Positions 24,898-34,264 of a DNA stretch of 64,000 nucleotides are shown piece by piece (position 1 is the stretch's first letter; each line of letters starts with the position of its first letter). The stretch is taken from positions 1 through 64,000 of the forward strand of contig DAOLES010000003.1 of the NCBI GenBank assembly GCA_035326705.1, read 5' to 3'. The notes under the pieces are model-generated. The model made no database searches, was not told the origin of the DNA, and saw only the letters and a list, made by a program, of their open reading frames with translations. The translations under genes were made by a program, and so were the position numbers. Origin of the DNA: Oligoflexia bacterium (GTDB taxonomy: Bacteria > Bdellovibrionota_G > JALEGL01).

Positions 24898-27009
24898 ATG
24901 GTGCAGAAAAAAAACAAGGATATTGATCTCAGCATTAACAAAGCAAACATTGCTTTGATTGGCTTAGATACTCAAGACAAAAGTGTTAATATTATTACCG
25001 ATGATTTTGTAAAACAGTTCAATGCAATTCTTGATCAAGTAGAACAACAAAAATCTTTAAAAGGGCTGGTTGTTTACAGTAAAAAACCCGGTCAGTTTAT
25101 TGCTGGCGCAGATCTTACCCAAATTTTAGCAATTTCAGATACGCAAGTTGCCTTTGAAAAATCACGTCAGGGCCAAATGTTAATGCAACGGATAGAAGAT
25201 CTTAGCATCCCTTCTGTTGCTGCTATTGATGGAACCTGTCTGGGAGGCGGGCTAGAGTTGGCTATGGCTTGCAGTTATAGAATTGCCAGTGATACCAGCA
25301 AAACTCAAATGGCTTTACCAGAAGTCCAAATTGGTATTTTACCCGGTTGGGGCGGCACCCAACGTTTGCCTAAACTCATTGGTTTAACCTCAGCCTTGGA
25401 TGTTATTTTAACCGGCAAACGCATTGATGCAAAAAAAGCCTATCGTATGCAATTGGTGGACGATGTATTACCACAAACGCAACTTTTAGACTTTGCGCAA
25501 CGATTGATTCTTGAAGGAAAACACATTCTTCCTAAAAAGAAAAAACCTTCTTTGACTGAAAAGGTGATGCTTGTTTTACAAAACAACGCTGCCTTTAGAC
25601 AAAAAGTCATTTATCCTAAAGCCAAAAGCAGTATTTTAAAAAACACTCAAGGCTTTTACCCTGCCCCCTTGACTGCGCTAGAAGTGATAGAAAAAACTTA
25701 CCAAAAAAGATCCAGTATCCCCTATGACATTGAGGCCCAAGGTTTAGCTAAACTATTAAGCTCTGATGTTTGTAAATATTTGGTTCAGTTATTTTTGGAT
25801 ATTGAAGCCAAGAAAAAAGTAGAGTTTACCAGTAAAGCCTCAACTATTAAAGAAGTTGCCGTCTTAGGTGCTGGTGTGATGGGCGGTGGCCTTGCCCAAT
25901 TGTTTGCCCACAAAAATTATCACGTTCGTTTAAAAGACATTCAGTCCCATGCTTTAAGCAAAGCCATGAGCATTGCTAATAAATTATTTTCGCAATTGCA
26001 AAAGCGTAAAAAAATAAGTGAACAGGAAAAAATTCAAAAACTACTGAATATCTCTCCTAGTCTAGAATACGCTGGTTTAGCAAAAGCTGACTTTGTTTTG
26101 GAAGCCGTGGTTGAAAACATGGAGATTAAAAAATCTGTTTTTGATGACGTGGTAAAGGTTGCCCATAATGACGCTATTATTGCCAGCAATACCTCTGCGC
26201 TTTCCATCAATGAAATGAGTAAGAGTGTTAAAAAATCTGGTCAGTTTATTGGTATGCATTTTTTTAACCCTGTGCACAAAATGCCTTTGGTTGAAATTAT
26301 TCCGGCCAGCAAAACCACACAAAAAACTTTGGCCACCACTTACAAGCTTGCTTTATCCTTGGGCAAAACACCGGTGATTGTTCAAGACAGTCCTGGTTTT
26401 TTGGTGAATCGTATTTTGGGTATTTATCTCAATGAAGCCTTACAAATGGCGCATGAAGGCATTAATATTGCCGTGATTGATAAAGCCATTGAAAAATTTG
26501 GTATGCCCATGGGGCCTTTTGAATTGTTAGATGAAGTAGGCATTGATGTGGGTTACAAAGTAGGAACTTTTTTAAAAAGCCAGTTTGATTATTTTCCAGC
26601 GGCTGCCAAAGAAATAGAAAAGATGATTGATAAGAATTTGCTGGGCAAAAAATCAGGTCAGGGCTTTTATTTGCACAAGCAAAAAAAGCAGCTCAACAAA
26701 AACATTCCTTTTGCACAAAACTTATCTAAATTATCCAGCCAAGTGATTCAACAACGCTTGATCTTTGTCATGCTTAATGAAGCTGCTCGTTGTCTTGAAG
26801 CAAAAATCGTTGAGACTGCCAGAGATATTGATATTGCCATGATTTTAGGCACAGGTTTCCCACCGTTTAGAGGTGGCTTGTGTGCTTATGCTAAAAGCAT
26901 AGGCCTAGAGACTTTAAACAAAGAACTCAAAATCATGTCTTTAAAACACGGTCCACAGTTTGAACCCAACAGTCATTTAAAAGACCTGATTAAATCTGCT
27001 AGCGTTTAA
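24898..27009 (+). CDS. fadJ: Enoyl-CoA hydratase/3-hydroxyacyl-CoA dehydrogenase
   Basis: This 703-aa FadB/FadJ-type protein is a hydratase followed by an NAD dehydrogenase. The crotonase part has GTCLGGGLELAMACSYRIA (oxyanion hole) and GWGGTQRLPKLIG with the catalytic Glu region. The dehydrogenase has the Rossmann motif LGAGVMGGGLAQLFA (about 320-334) and HFFNPVHKMPLVEII. The C-terminal domain closes the enzyme. It should convert enoyl-CoA to 3-ketoacyl-CoA for the thiolase encoded 26 bp upstream. It is somewhat closer to FadJ in pairing with the thiolase ahead of it, but the symbol is a best guess. Confidence 0.88.
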   Translation: MVQKKNKDIDLSINKANIALIGLDTQDKSVNIITDDFVKQFNAILDQVEQQKSLKGLVVYSKKPGQFIAGADLTQILAISDTQVAFEKSRQGQMLMQRIEDLSIPSVAAIDGTCLGGGLELAMACSYRIASDTSKTQMALPEVQIGILPGWGGTQRLPKLIGLTSALDVILTGKRIDAKKAYRMQLVDDVLPQTQLLDFAQRLILEGKHILPKKKKPSLTEKVMLVLQNNAAFRQKVIYPKAKSSILKNTQGFYPAPLTALEVIEKTYQKRSSIPYDIEAQGLAKLLSSDVCKYLVQLFLDIEAKKKVEFTSKASTIKEVAVLGAGVMGGGLAQLFAHKNYHVRLKDIQSHALSKAMSIANKLFSQLQKRKKISEQEKIQKLLNISPSLEYAGLAKADFVLEAVVENMEIKKSVFDDVVKVAHNDAIIASNTSALSINEMSKSVKKSGQFIGMHFFNPVHKMPLVEIIPASKTTQKTLATTYKLALSLGKTPVIVQDSPGFLVNRILGIYLNEALQMAHEGINIAVIDKAIEKFGMPMGPFELLDEVGIDVGYKVGTFLKSQFDYFPAAAKEIEKMIDKNLLGKKSGQGFYLHKQKKQLNKNIPFAQNLSKLSSQVIQQRLIFVMLNEAARCLEAKIVETARDIDIAMILGTGFPPFRGGLCAYAKSIGLETLNKELKIMSLKHGPQFEPNSHLKDLIKSASV

Positions 27010-27058
27010 ATACATAGAATAATTTGTCGCTCTAGTTGAGTTTGTGTAGTGTAAAACA

Positions 27059-28186
27059 ATGTTACAAACATTACACCACCCACTTTTGGTTTTTTTCTTT
27101 CTTTGTCTTTGTGGGTTTTTAGGCCTCTACTTAGAAAAGAAAAAGCATGGTGCAAAAGTATCCGCGGCCGTTTTAGCCATTGTTTTTGGTTTTGCATTGA
27201 GCAACATTGGTCTACTTCCTGAAACATCTGTCACCTACGACTTTATTTGGTCTTACATTTTGCCTTTATCCATTCCATTTTTTTTATTCAGAGCCAATCT
27301 TTTTAGAATTTATAAAAGTCTAGGTTCTATGATGATAGCGTTTAGTCTGGGTGCCTTAGGCACTATTTTAGGAACTCTGCTTGCATCAAACTTACTTGCT
27401 TTGGATGGTCTTGGACCAAAAATAGCCGCAGTTTTTAGTGCCTCATATATTGGTGGTTCTGTTAATTTTGTTAGTGCCGCAAAAGTCGTTAATTTAACAG
27501 ATGCCAATATACTCAGCGCCGGTACCGCAGCCGATAATTTATTGATGGCTTTGTATTTTTTAATTTTGTTTTACTTGGCCAACAATACTTGGTTCATGCA
27601 AACATTCATGTCTAAAAAAAACTGCGTTACCAAAGAAACTAAAAATTCTTTAGCCAGTAACCCTCTGTATCTCAAAGCAGATGTTATTCTCCCAGCTTTT
27701 GTTCTTGCCAGTTTATTTTGTGCCCTAGGTTTACTGATGGCTTCTTTGATTGAGCAAGATTCAAGTTTCATTTTATGGACCACTTTATTTTGTGTTTTAG
27801 CCGCAAGTTTTTTTCCAAAACAAATTCAAGCTTATCAAGAAACCGATCAAATAGGATTGGCCATGATGCAAGTTTTCTTTGCACTGATTGGTGCTTCTGC
27901 CAAACTGAGCAGTGTACTTGAACATGGCATGCAACTCTTGTTGTTTATTGCCATTATTATAATTGTTCACATGTTATGCATCATCATTGGAGGAAAGCTG
28001 TTTAAGCTGGATCCAAAAGTTGTTTTACTGGCATCCAATGCCAATACAGGTGGACCCACTACTGCTGTGGCTATGGCCGGCGCTTTAAAATGGGAGAACT
28101 ACAAAACAGCTGCTGTTTTGGCTGGCACCTTGGGCTATGCTATTGCTACGTTTATCGGTGCCAGTATTTTTAAAATTCTACAATAA
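27059..28186 (+). CDS. DUF819-family integral membrane protein
   Basis: The 375-aa protein is almost entirely transmembrane (about 10-11 helices). DUF819-type segments are VLAIVFGFALSNIGLLP, FSLGALGTILGTLLA, AASYIGGSVNF-like SASYIGGSVNFVSAAKV, and the C-terminal LLASNANTGGPTTAVAMAGALKW. These repeats resemble a transporter with inverted halves. The substrate is unknown. It follows fadJ by 49 bp on the same strand but has no shared theme, so it may be a separate unit. Confidence 0.8.
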   Translation: MLQTLHHPLLVFFFLCLCGFLGLYLEKKKHGAKVSAAVLAIVFGFALSNIGLLPETSVTYDFIWSYILPLSIPFFLFRANLFRIYKSLGSMMIAFSLGALGTILGTLLASNLLALDGLGPKIAAVFSASYIGGSVNFVSAAKVVNLTDANILSAGTAADNLLMALYFLILFYLANNTWFMQTFMSKKNCVTKETKNSLASNPLYLKADVILPAFVLASLFCALGLLMASLIEQDSSFILWTTLFCVLAASFFPKQIQAYQETDQIGLAMMQVFFALIGASAKLSSVLEHGMQLLLFIAIIIIVHMLCIIIGGKLFKLDPKVVLLASNANTGGPTTAVAMAGALKWENYKTAAVLAGTLGYAIATFIGASIFKILQ

Positions 28187-28187
28187 A

Positions 28188-29342
28188 TTAATCTTCATCA
28201 ACAATGATCAAGAAAACTTCACCGTAACGTTGTGCTCTGTCCCAAAGGTAAGCTGTGCTTGTGTCATCCACCTGCATATGTTCTGGTTTAAAAACATTGA
28301 GTTCAACAAGTTTGTCCAAAAGTTTTTGGGTTGTTTGTATGTCTCCAGTGTTAATACAACCCGCAGTTGGCCTAAAGGTTAAACCCGTTTGAGGAGTAAT
28401 GATACATTTTTCAATATCAAACGGACCATTGGCATGGATTCTTAAATCTTGTCTACCTAATGCATGTGCCAAGGGCCATTCATTAAACCAATAATCTTGA
28501 TAAGCCTCTTGTGGTAACATTGCATCCATTAAAAACTTATTGTCTTGATAACCTGTATGTCCATTGAGGGCTGGATACCTGGCATCTAAATCAATTCTAC
28601 GCATGCCACCAAATAACTCTCTATTTTTCCAATCAATGCTGGCATAAATTCTATAAATACCTTGCGGGGTATCGCCATTTTTTTGTAATCGCAAACTTTC
28701 ATCAAAACCAAACTCTTTCCAGTTGGAACGGGCTAAAACATCTAAGCTAAAAATTTGTTGCTCTTCATCCATCACCCACTGACCTTGATGCTTAATGGCC
28801 AACTGACATACATCTTCACGATTTTTTGGACACACCACATAAATCAAGGTTAACTTTTCATTTTCAGAATAATCAAGAATATCGTTGACCTTAACTGTTC
28901 TTGTATACGTTTGCTCTTCTAAGTGTTGCAAACTTTCTTCTTGGATTAAACCAAAACGTCTGCGTCCATCTAGGTCAAAATGAACCACCGGAAACACGCT
29001 TTGCTCACCTAAGCTGATTTCATCTTCTTTATTGATTTGCGTAATGGTCAATGTCATATTTTCTGATTCATTGAACAAAACACACTCGCCTACTTTAAAA
29101 GCATGCTTGGCAAACAAAGCATCATAAGGTTTGACTTGCCAGTGACCAGAAAGGCTTATTGCTCCTGACTTTAATTCATCTGCAAGCATTGCTGACGCAC
29201 CTTGTGAACCTGTATCATTGGACCAAAGTATATAAGGTGTGCTTTCAGCTTCAGTTGTATAACAATACTTTTTAACATTCCCTGCAAAAGACCAACTGCT
29301 GAGCATCATTAAGCTCGCTAACAATATTTTTTTCATCTTCAT
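28188..29342 (-). CDS. L,D-transpeptidase-like (YkuD) secreted protein
   Basis: This 384-aa protein has a signal peptide (about 1-20). Its C-terminal part resembles a YkuD domain: GDTPQGIYRIYA, then LRIHANGPFD, then FRPTAGCINTGD. The usual active site is HXX..SHGC; here the Cys and following Asn/Thr context are kept, but TAGC replaces SHGC. The N-terminal half is unassigned. L,D-transpeptidases cross-link peptidoglycan or attach proteins to it. With the altered motif, activity needs checking. It is convergent with the DUF819 gene (1 bp between them). Confidence 0.65.
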   Translation of the reverse strand: MKMKKILLASLMMLSSWSFAGNVKKYCYTTEAESTPYILWSNDTGSQGASAMLADELKSGAISLSGHWQVKPYDALFAKHAFKVGECVLFNESENMTLTITQINKEDEISLGEQSVFPVVHFDLDGRRRFGLIQEESLQHLEEQTYTRTVKVNDILDYSENEKLTLIYVVCPKNREDVCQLAIKHQGQWVMDEEQQIFSLDVLARSNWKEFGFDESLRLQKNGDTPQGIYRIYASIDWKNRELFGGMRRIDLDARYPALNGHTGYQDNKFLMDAMLPQEAYQDYWFNEWPLAHALGRQDLRIHANGPFDIEKCIITPQTGLTFRPTAGCINTGDIQTTQKLLDKLVELNVFKPEHMQVDDTSTAYLWDRAQRYGEVFLIIVDED

Positions 29343-29427
29343 CCACTTTCTTCTTTATATTTACAATATTTATATGCATATCCCTGCGGATGTTTTTTTG
29401 ATTAGCAAGACAAACGCTGAGCGTCAA

Positions 29428-31260
29428 TTATTTCTTTTTTGCATGTTCCACCAGTTCAGCGGCCAGGTGGTATTTTTTCATGGGTGGGATGATATAAAAA
29501 TTATTGAAACCTTTGTTTTTGGCCTGATCAATGATTTCTTTGGCAATGTTAAGGCCTTCTTGCTGAGCAGCTTGGCGCTTTAGTCCAGCTAACCTTTGTC
29601 TGATTTCTTTTGGTATTTTCATTCCTGGAACTTCATTGTGCAAAAATTCTGCATTTTTTTGACCCAACAAAGGCATGATGCCTAAACAGACCGGCAATTG
29701 CATGGCTTGTTTTTGTTGCGTCATGAACTCTAATTTTTCTAAATCAAAGATGGGTTGGGTTTCAATGTAATGCGCGCCTGCCTTAATTTTTTTTGCCAGT
29801 TTATCCATGGCTGTTTTTATACCCAACTCACCTTTAATATTGGGATTAAAGGCAACTCCAATGCTTAAAGGATGTGATTGTTGCATTTGCTGATTCATGC
29901 TATCAATCAACTCAATTAAACCTACGGACTGTACATCATAAACGGATGTTGCTCCTGGATGCCCCCCTAAAGAAGCGGGGTCACCCGTCACAGCCAAAAT
30001 AGAATCGACTTTGGCCATCATTGCCCCTAAAATGTTTGACCTTAAGGCAATTAAATTTTTATCTCTGCAGGTTAAGTGCAGAATAAGCGGAATATCAACA
30101 TGCTGTTTAACAATATCTGCAAAAATAACATGGTCTGGTCTTACTATGGACAAAGGGTTATCTGGAATATTCAAGGCATCACAGCCGGCTTGGCAAAGCA
30201 TTTGAATATGTTCTATGGTCCTGGATAAATTGAGATCTTTGGGTGGTTCAACTTCAACTGTTACAAACATGGCTGGGTCATTGATTTTTTTTAAGATCAA
30301 ATTTTCAGTGGTGTCTCTGCTTGTTTGCACGGCACCCAACTGATTTTTTTTAATTGTTCTTATGGGCACTTTTGTTTTGGGATGATCAGACAATGCGCTG
30401 CTTAAAGCTTTGATATGTTCTGGACTGGTTCCACAGCAGCCTCCTAAAATTTGTGCGCCAAAGTCAATGCAATCAATAAGTTTTTGCGCAAAGTATTTTG
30501 GTGTAGCGCCATAAACATAGCGGCCATCAATGTGTTGCGCATAACCAGCATTGGGAAAAACCGAAATGGGCATGGCACAATTTAAGGCTTGCATTTCTAC
30601 CACGGAAGAAACCAAGTGGGGCCCAATTTTACAATTGCTCCCCACAGCCTCAACATTATGGGCATAAGCAAGTTGTAAAAACTTTTCTACTGAAACACCT
30701 TCATCCGTGACCCCATGATCTCCAAAAGCCATTTGCATTAAAATGGGTAAGCCCACTGTTTTTGCTTGTTTTACAGCAACTTCAATATCAGATAGCCTGG
30801 TAAAGGTTTCAAGAACAAACAAGTCAACCCCAGCATTGGCCAGCGATTCAAAAACTTCTTGGTACATGGCTTGTACATCTGTTTCTGTATACAGATCAAG
30901 ATCCCTTCTGCGCTGAGTGAGCGGTCCAACTGAACCTGCAATCCAAACATTCTTGTGGCCTCTGGCTTTTTTTGCCAGTTCTACAGACGCGTTGCATAAT
31001 TGTTTTACTTTGTTTTCTAGCTTGTAAGGTTTTAGTTTATGATAATTGATACCAAAACTATTGGTTTCTACCAGTTGACTTCCAACAGATATATAAGACG
31101 CATGGGCTTGTTCAACTTTTTCTGGCGCAGATAAATTTAAAGCTTCCACACAGGTGTTTGGATCTACATATGGGGAAAGCAAGGTTCCCATGGCGCCATC
31201 TGCAATAATAATGTTTCCATGTTGAATATAATCTAAAAAACTGTCTTTTTGTTTCATCAT
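29428..31260 (-). CDS. Homocysteine S-methyltransferase/MTHFR fusion
   Basis: The 610-aa protein joins two methionine-pathway enzymes. Residues 1-300 form a homocysteine methyltransferase barrel (ADGAMGTLL; zinc cysteines in GSNCKIGP and GGCCGTSPEH). Residues 320-610 form a 5,10-methylenetetrahydrofolate reductase (VEVEPPKDLN, LHLTCRDKN, ILAVTGDPASLGGHPG, KAGAHYIETQPIFD). This is the YitJ-type architecture, which would make 5-methyl-THF and remethylate homocysteine. It probably provides methionine and one-carbon flux. It is transcribed alone. Confidence 0.9.
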   Translation of the reverse strand: MMKQKDSFLDYIQHGNIIIADGAMGTLLSPYVDPNTCVEALNLSAPEKVEQAHASYISVGSQLVETNSFGINYHKLKPYKLENKVKQLCNASVELAKKARGHKNVWIAGSVGPLTQRRRDLDLYTETDVQAMYQEVFESLANAGVDLFVLETFTRLSDIEVAVKQAKTVGLPILMQMAFGDHGVTDEGVSVEKFLQLAYAHNVEAVGSNCKIGPHLVSSVVEMQALNCAMPISVFPNAGYAQHIDGRYVYGATPKYFAQKLIDCIDFGAQILGGCCGTSPEHIKALSSALSDHPKTKVPIRTIKKNQLGAVQTSRDTTENLILKKINDPAMFVTVEVEPPKDLNLSRTIEHIQMLCQAGCDALNIPDNPLSIVRPDHVIFADIVKQHVDIPLILHLTCRDKNLIALRSNILGAMMAKVDSILAVTGDPASLGGHPGATSVYDVQSVGLIELIDSMNQQMQQSHPLSIGVAFNPNIKGELGIKTAMDKLAKKIKAGAHYIETQPIFDLEKLEFMTQQKQAMQLPVCLGIMPLLGQKNAEFLHNEVPGMKIPKEIRQRLAGLKRQAAQQEGLNIAKEIIDQAKNKGFNNFYIIPPMKKYHLAAELVEHAKKK

Positions 31261-31303
31261 CTGAATCTTTACAATACATCAACTTAGTGGTAACTCAAGA
31301 AGA

Positions 31304-31927
31304 ATGCTGTGCGTTATTAGAAAATTCACGTCTATTTTATTTTCTTTGTGCTTAAGCTTAACTTTAATCTCATCCTGTGCTGACAATGATAACTTTGCCA
31401 GCCAACCTCGAGCCACTTACCAAAGTTCAGGTAACAATCAAGCGTATTTCCAAGGCAAAAGTGCCATATCTCAAAGTCAACAGCAACTGATGCAAACCTA
31501 CAGAGAGCTTGAAAGCAGCGTATGGTTAGCGGTGGGTCAAAAAAATTCTATTTTAGAACACAATTATATTCGCTTTGCGACCGATGAAACTTACAAAAAA
31601 AGCTATTTCTCAATGGTGGTGGATGAACCGACCAAAGCTTACCGACGTCAGCGTTTTTTGGGTTCTATTTCTCCCATTAATGACAATGATGGTTTTTTTA
31701 ATGCTTTTTTTTATAGACCTGTTGCTTGCACGCAGAGCCCCATAAAAATTTCTCCTCCACAAAGAAACTGGCAAGAAAACAGCATTCGCAGCATCAATGT
31801 TAACATCAATCAAGACTGTGTGGGTATGCTTTTCCCACATATTCATGGTGCGCAATACATTCACAAGCCCCTAATTTTTTTAAATAAAAGTGACCTCATT
31901 CATCAAGACCTGCTCCCTAACAGCTAA
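31304..31927 (+). CDS. Hypothetical lipoprotein
   Basis: The 207-aa protein has a signal sequence and a lipobox LISSC (about residue 25), then a low-complexity Ser/Gln region (about 30-65). The rest contains tryptophan and proline residues and two Cys near 148 and 178. I do not recognise a domain. It is divergent from the methionine gene, and is probably anchored in an outer or inner membrane. Confidence 0.6.
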   Translation: MLCVIRKFTSILFSLCLSLTLISSCADNDNFASQPRATYQSSGNNQAYFQGKSAISQSQQQLMQTYRELESSVWLAVGQKNSILEHNYIRFATDETYKKSYFSMVVDEPTKAYRRQRFLGSISPINDNDGFFNAFFYRPVACTQSPIKISPPQRNWQENSIRSINVNINQDCVGMLFPHIHGAQYIHKPLIFLNKSDLIHQDLLPNS

Positions 31928-32021
31928 TTTTTATTGATCTAAAAAAAGTGCATTTTTTGGCATTACTGCCTAGACGCGGTATATTGTACGCCTTGTTAAC
32001 CCCTTGTTAAGGATTCTTTAT

Positions 32022-33386
32022 ATGAAAAATGTTTTACTTGTTATACTCTTTATCAGTAGCAATTTGTATGCTTTTTGTGGCTTTTATGTGGCCAAGGCTG
32101 ATGCCAAACTGTTTAATGAAGCCTCTAAAGTGGTGATGGTTCGTCATGACAATAAAACTGTTATCAGCATGATGAATGATTATCAAGGTGATCTTAAAGA
32201 CTTTGCTGTTGTAATCCCAGTTCCTTCTGTGCTTAAAAAAGATCAAATTCACATAGGTGACAAAGCCACCATTGAACATTTAGATAGTTTCACAGCTCCA
32301 CGCTTGGTTGAGTATTTTGATCGTAACCCCTGTCAACAAGTGTATACACGGACCATGGAAATGAGTGCCGGTCCTATGGCTCAGTCTGGTATGGCTGATA
32401 AAAAAGCTTCTGCAAAAAGCTTAGGGGTGACAGTAGAGGCTGAATACACCGTTGGTGAATATGACATTGTGATTTTATCTGCCAAGGAATCCAAAGGTTT
32501 AGAAACTTGGCTGTTGCAAAATGGCTACAAAATACCTGATCAAGCCCAAGCCGCACTAAAGCCTTACATTAAGTCTGGTATGAAGTTTTTTGTGGCCAAA
32601 GTGAACATTAAAGAACAAAACAAAACGGGTTTAAGTTATCTTAACCCATTGCAAGTTGCCTTTGAAAGCAATAAATTTATGCTACCAATACGCCTAGGAA
32701 CAATCAATGCCAAAGGTGATCAAGATATTATTATATATATTTTAAGCAAAGAGGGCCGGGTTGAGTCCAGCAATTATCAAACAGTTAAATTCCCCAGTAA
32801 TATTGAGTTGCCTGAATATGTACAAAATGATTTTGCAAAATTTTATAAAGATACTTTCTCTGCGCAAGTCAAAAAAGAAGGTGGGCAAAGTATTTTTACC
32901 GAATACTTTTGGGACATGGGCTGGTGTGACCCGTGCGCAGCTGATCCTTTAAGTAAAGAAGAATTAAAGTCTTTGGGCGTGTTTTGGTTGGATGATACAG
33001 AAAACTACCCTATTCAACCCAACCCTGGAACCATGATGCCCAGAAGAATGCCTCCACAGCAAAGTCAACCGGTAAAAGTAACGCGTTTGCATGCTCGTTA
33101 CAATAACAAAACTTTTCCACAAGATATTGTTTTTAAAGAAACCAGTGACCAACAAAATTTTCAATCACGGTTTATTATTTACCGTCCTTGGAAAGGCAAA
33201 GCCAGTGAATGTTCCGCTGCAGCTAGTTACCTTGATCAACTGGAAAAACGAAAAGAACAATGGGCGCAAAACCTTGCCAATCTTACGCGTTGGGATATCA
33301 ATGATATTCGCAAGAATGTAGACATTAAACCCAAAGAAGATAAGTCAGAAAAAAAGAAAAGCTGGTGGCAAAAAATTTGGGGATAA
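32022..33386 (+). CDS. DUF2330-family secreted protein
   Basis: The start ATG 32022 (MKNVLLV) has AAGGA 9 nt upstream; an in-frame ATG at 32004 lacks one. About 454 aa. The signal peptide ends near YAFCGFYV, and the mature chain begins at the family's conserved CGFYVAKADAKLFNEASKVV. The DUF2330 domain fills the first 250 residues (VVIPVPSVL, LVEYFDRNPC). DUF2330 proteins are found in Myxococcota and related groups, function unknown. A proline-rich and basic C-terminus follows. Confidence 0.85.
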   Translation: MKNVLLVILFISSNLYAFCGFYVAKADAKLFNEASKVVMVRHDNKTVISMMNDYQGDLKDFAVVIPVPSVLKKDQIHIGDKATIEHLDSFTAPRLVEYFDRNPCQQVYTRTMEMSAGPMAQSGMADKKASAKSLGVTVEAEYTVGEYDIVILSAKESKGLETWLLQNGYKIPDQAQAALKPYIKSGMKFFVAKVNIKEQNKTGLSYLNPLQVAFESNKFMLPIRLGTINAKGDQDIIIYILSKEGRVESSNYQTVKFPSNIELPEYVQNDFAKFYKDTFSAQVKKEGGQSIFTEYFWDMGWCDPCAADPLSKEELKSLGVFWLDDTENYPIQPNPGTMMPRRMPPQQSQPVKVTRLHARYNNKTFPQDIVFKETSDQQNFQSRFIIYRPWKGKASECSAAASYLDQLEKRKEQWAQNLANLTRWDINDIRKNVDIKPKEDKSEKKKSWWQKIWG

Positions 33387-33420
33387 TGACTCTTCCAAAA
33401 AATACATTAAAAATAGCTCT

Positions 33421-34224
33421 TTATTCGCCTAAGTTTTCTTGAATAATGCCTTCACTGCTCTGTAATTCACCGGTATTTTGATCAATGTATAAAATTCTTG
33501 AAATGTATGTTGCTCTAGGTGAGTGCAGTGAGAACCGAGCAACATTGTTAGCACAGACTCTATCATTATCATCAGTCATATCTAAATCACCGTCCAAGTC
33601 TGCTAAAACAGATACAATAGATGTCTGGAAAATAGCACTGCCAAAGCTATTGTTTTTTCTGTACACCGCAGCATATCCTTCTGCGGTTAAAATATTAACA
33701 AGCTCTTGATGCGTTCTTATTGAGGGAATAAAGTAAGACTTGGTAAGAAACTTGTAATTACCTCCCACTACTTGTAGATCAAAACCCATGCTATCAAATA
33801 TTTTAGGAGTAAACTCTTGTATTGCTCCACAACGCTTTGATTGCACATCTTGTTGATAACACACAGGATCATTGATCTTTATTCTGATTTCATTGTTCTT
33901 ACTTGGTTTTGGAGCATAGCTACGGTGGGTTATACCATTCTGTACATAACCAACAGATGTTAAGGGTGTTAAACCTAATGGATAACGTTTTTCTCCAAAA
34001 TATGTATCGCCATCAATCTTGATCATCAAAGGTTTATGATGAGTAGCATAAATACCCTGTACAGCTTTTTGCAACATGAGATAACCTTCAGATAAACGAG
34101 CTTTTTTGACATAGTTTAAATACGCAGGAGTCGCAATAGCGATAAGACTTGCGCCAATAACAAATGTGACCATCAATTCAATTAAGGTAAAGGCTCTTAA
34201 TTTATTTTGATTCAATGTTTTCAT
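33421..34224 (-). CDS. Type IV pilin-like protein
   Basis: The 267-aa protein has a class III signal: a basic leader, A at -1, then FTLIELMVTFVIGASLIA with Glu5, and a following hydrophobic helix. It is longer than a typical 150-aa major pilin, and the Ala instead of Gly at -1 is less usual but accepted. The C-terminal part has several Cys and a DLDGDLDMTDDNDR calcium-like stretch. It might be a minor pilin or pseudopilin of a type II/IV system. It follows the PEGA kinase gene by 40 bp in the same direction. Confidence 0.85.
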   Translation of the reverse strand: MKTLNQNKLRAFTLIELMVTFVIGASLIAIATPAYLNYVKKARLSEGYLMLQKAVQGIYATHHKPLMIKIDGDTYFGEKRYPLGLTPLTSVGYVQNGITHRSYAPKPSKNNEIRIKINDPVCYQQDVQSKRCGAIQEFTPKIFDSMGFDLQVVGGNYKFLTKSYFIPSIRTHQELVNILTAEGYAAVYRKNNSFGSAIFQTSIVSVLADLDGDLDMTDDNDRVCANNVARFSLHSPRATYISRILYIDQNTGELQSSEGIIQENLGE

Positions 34225-34264
34225 AATTTGATTTACATCAAACGTTTCTTAAAATGTATATTTA

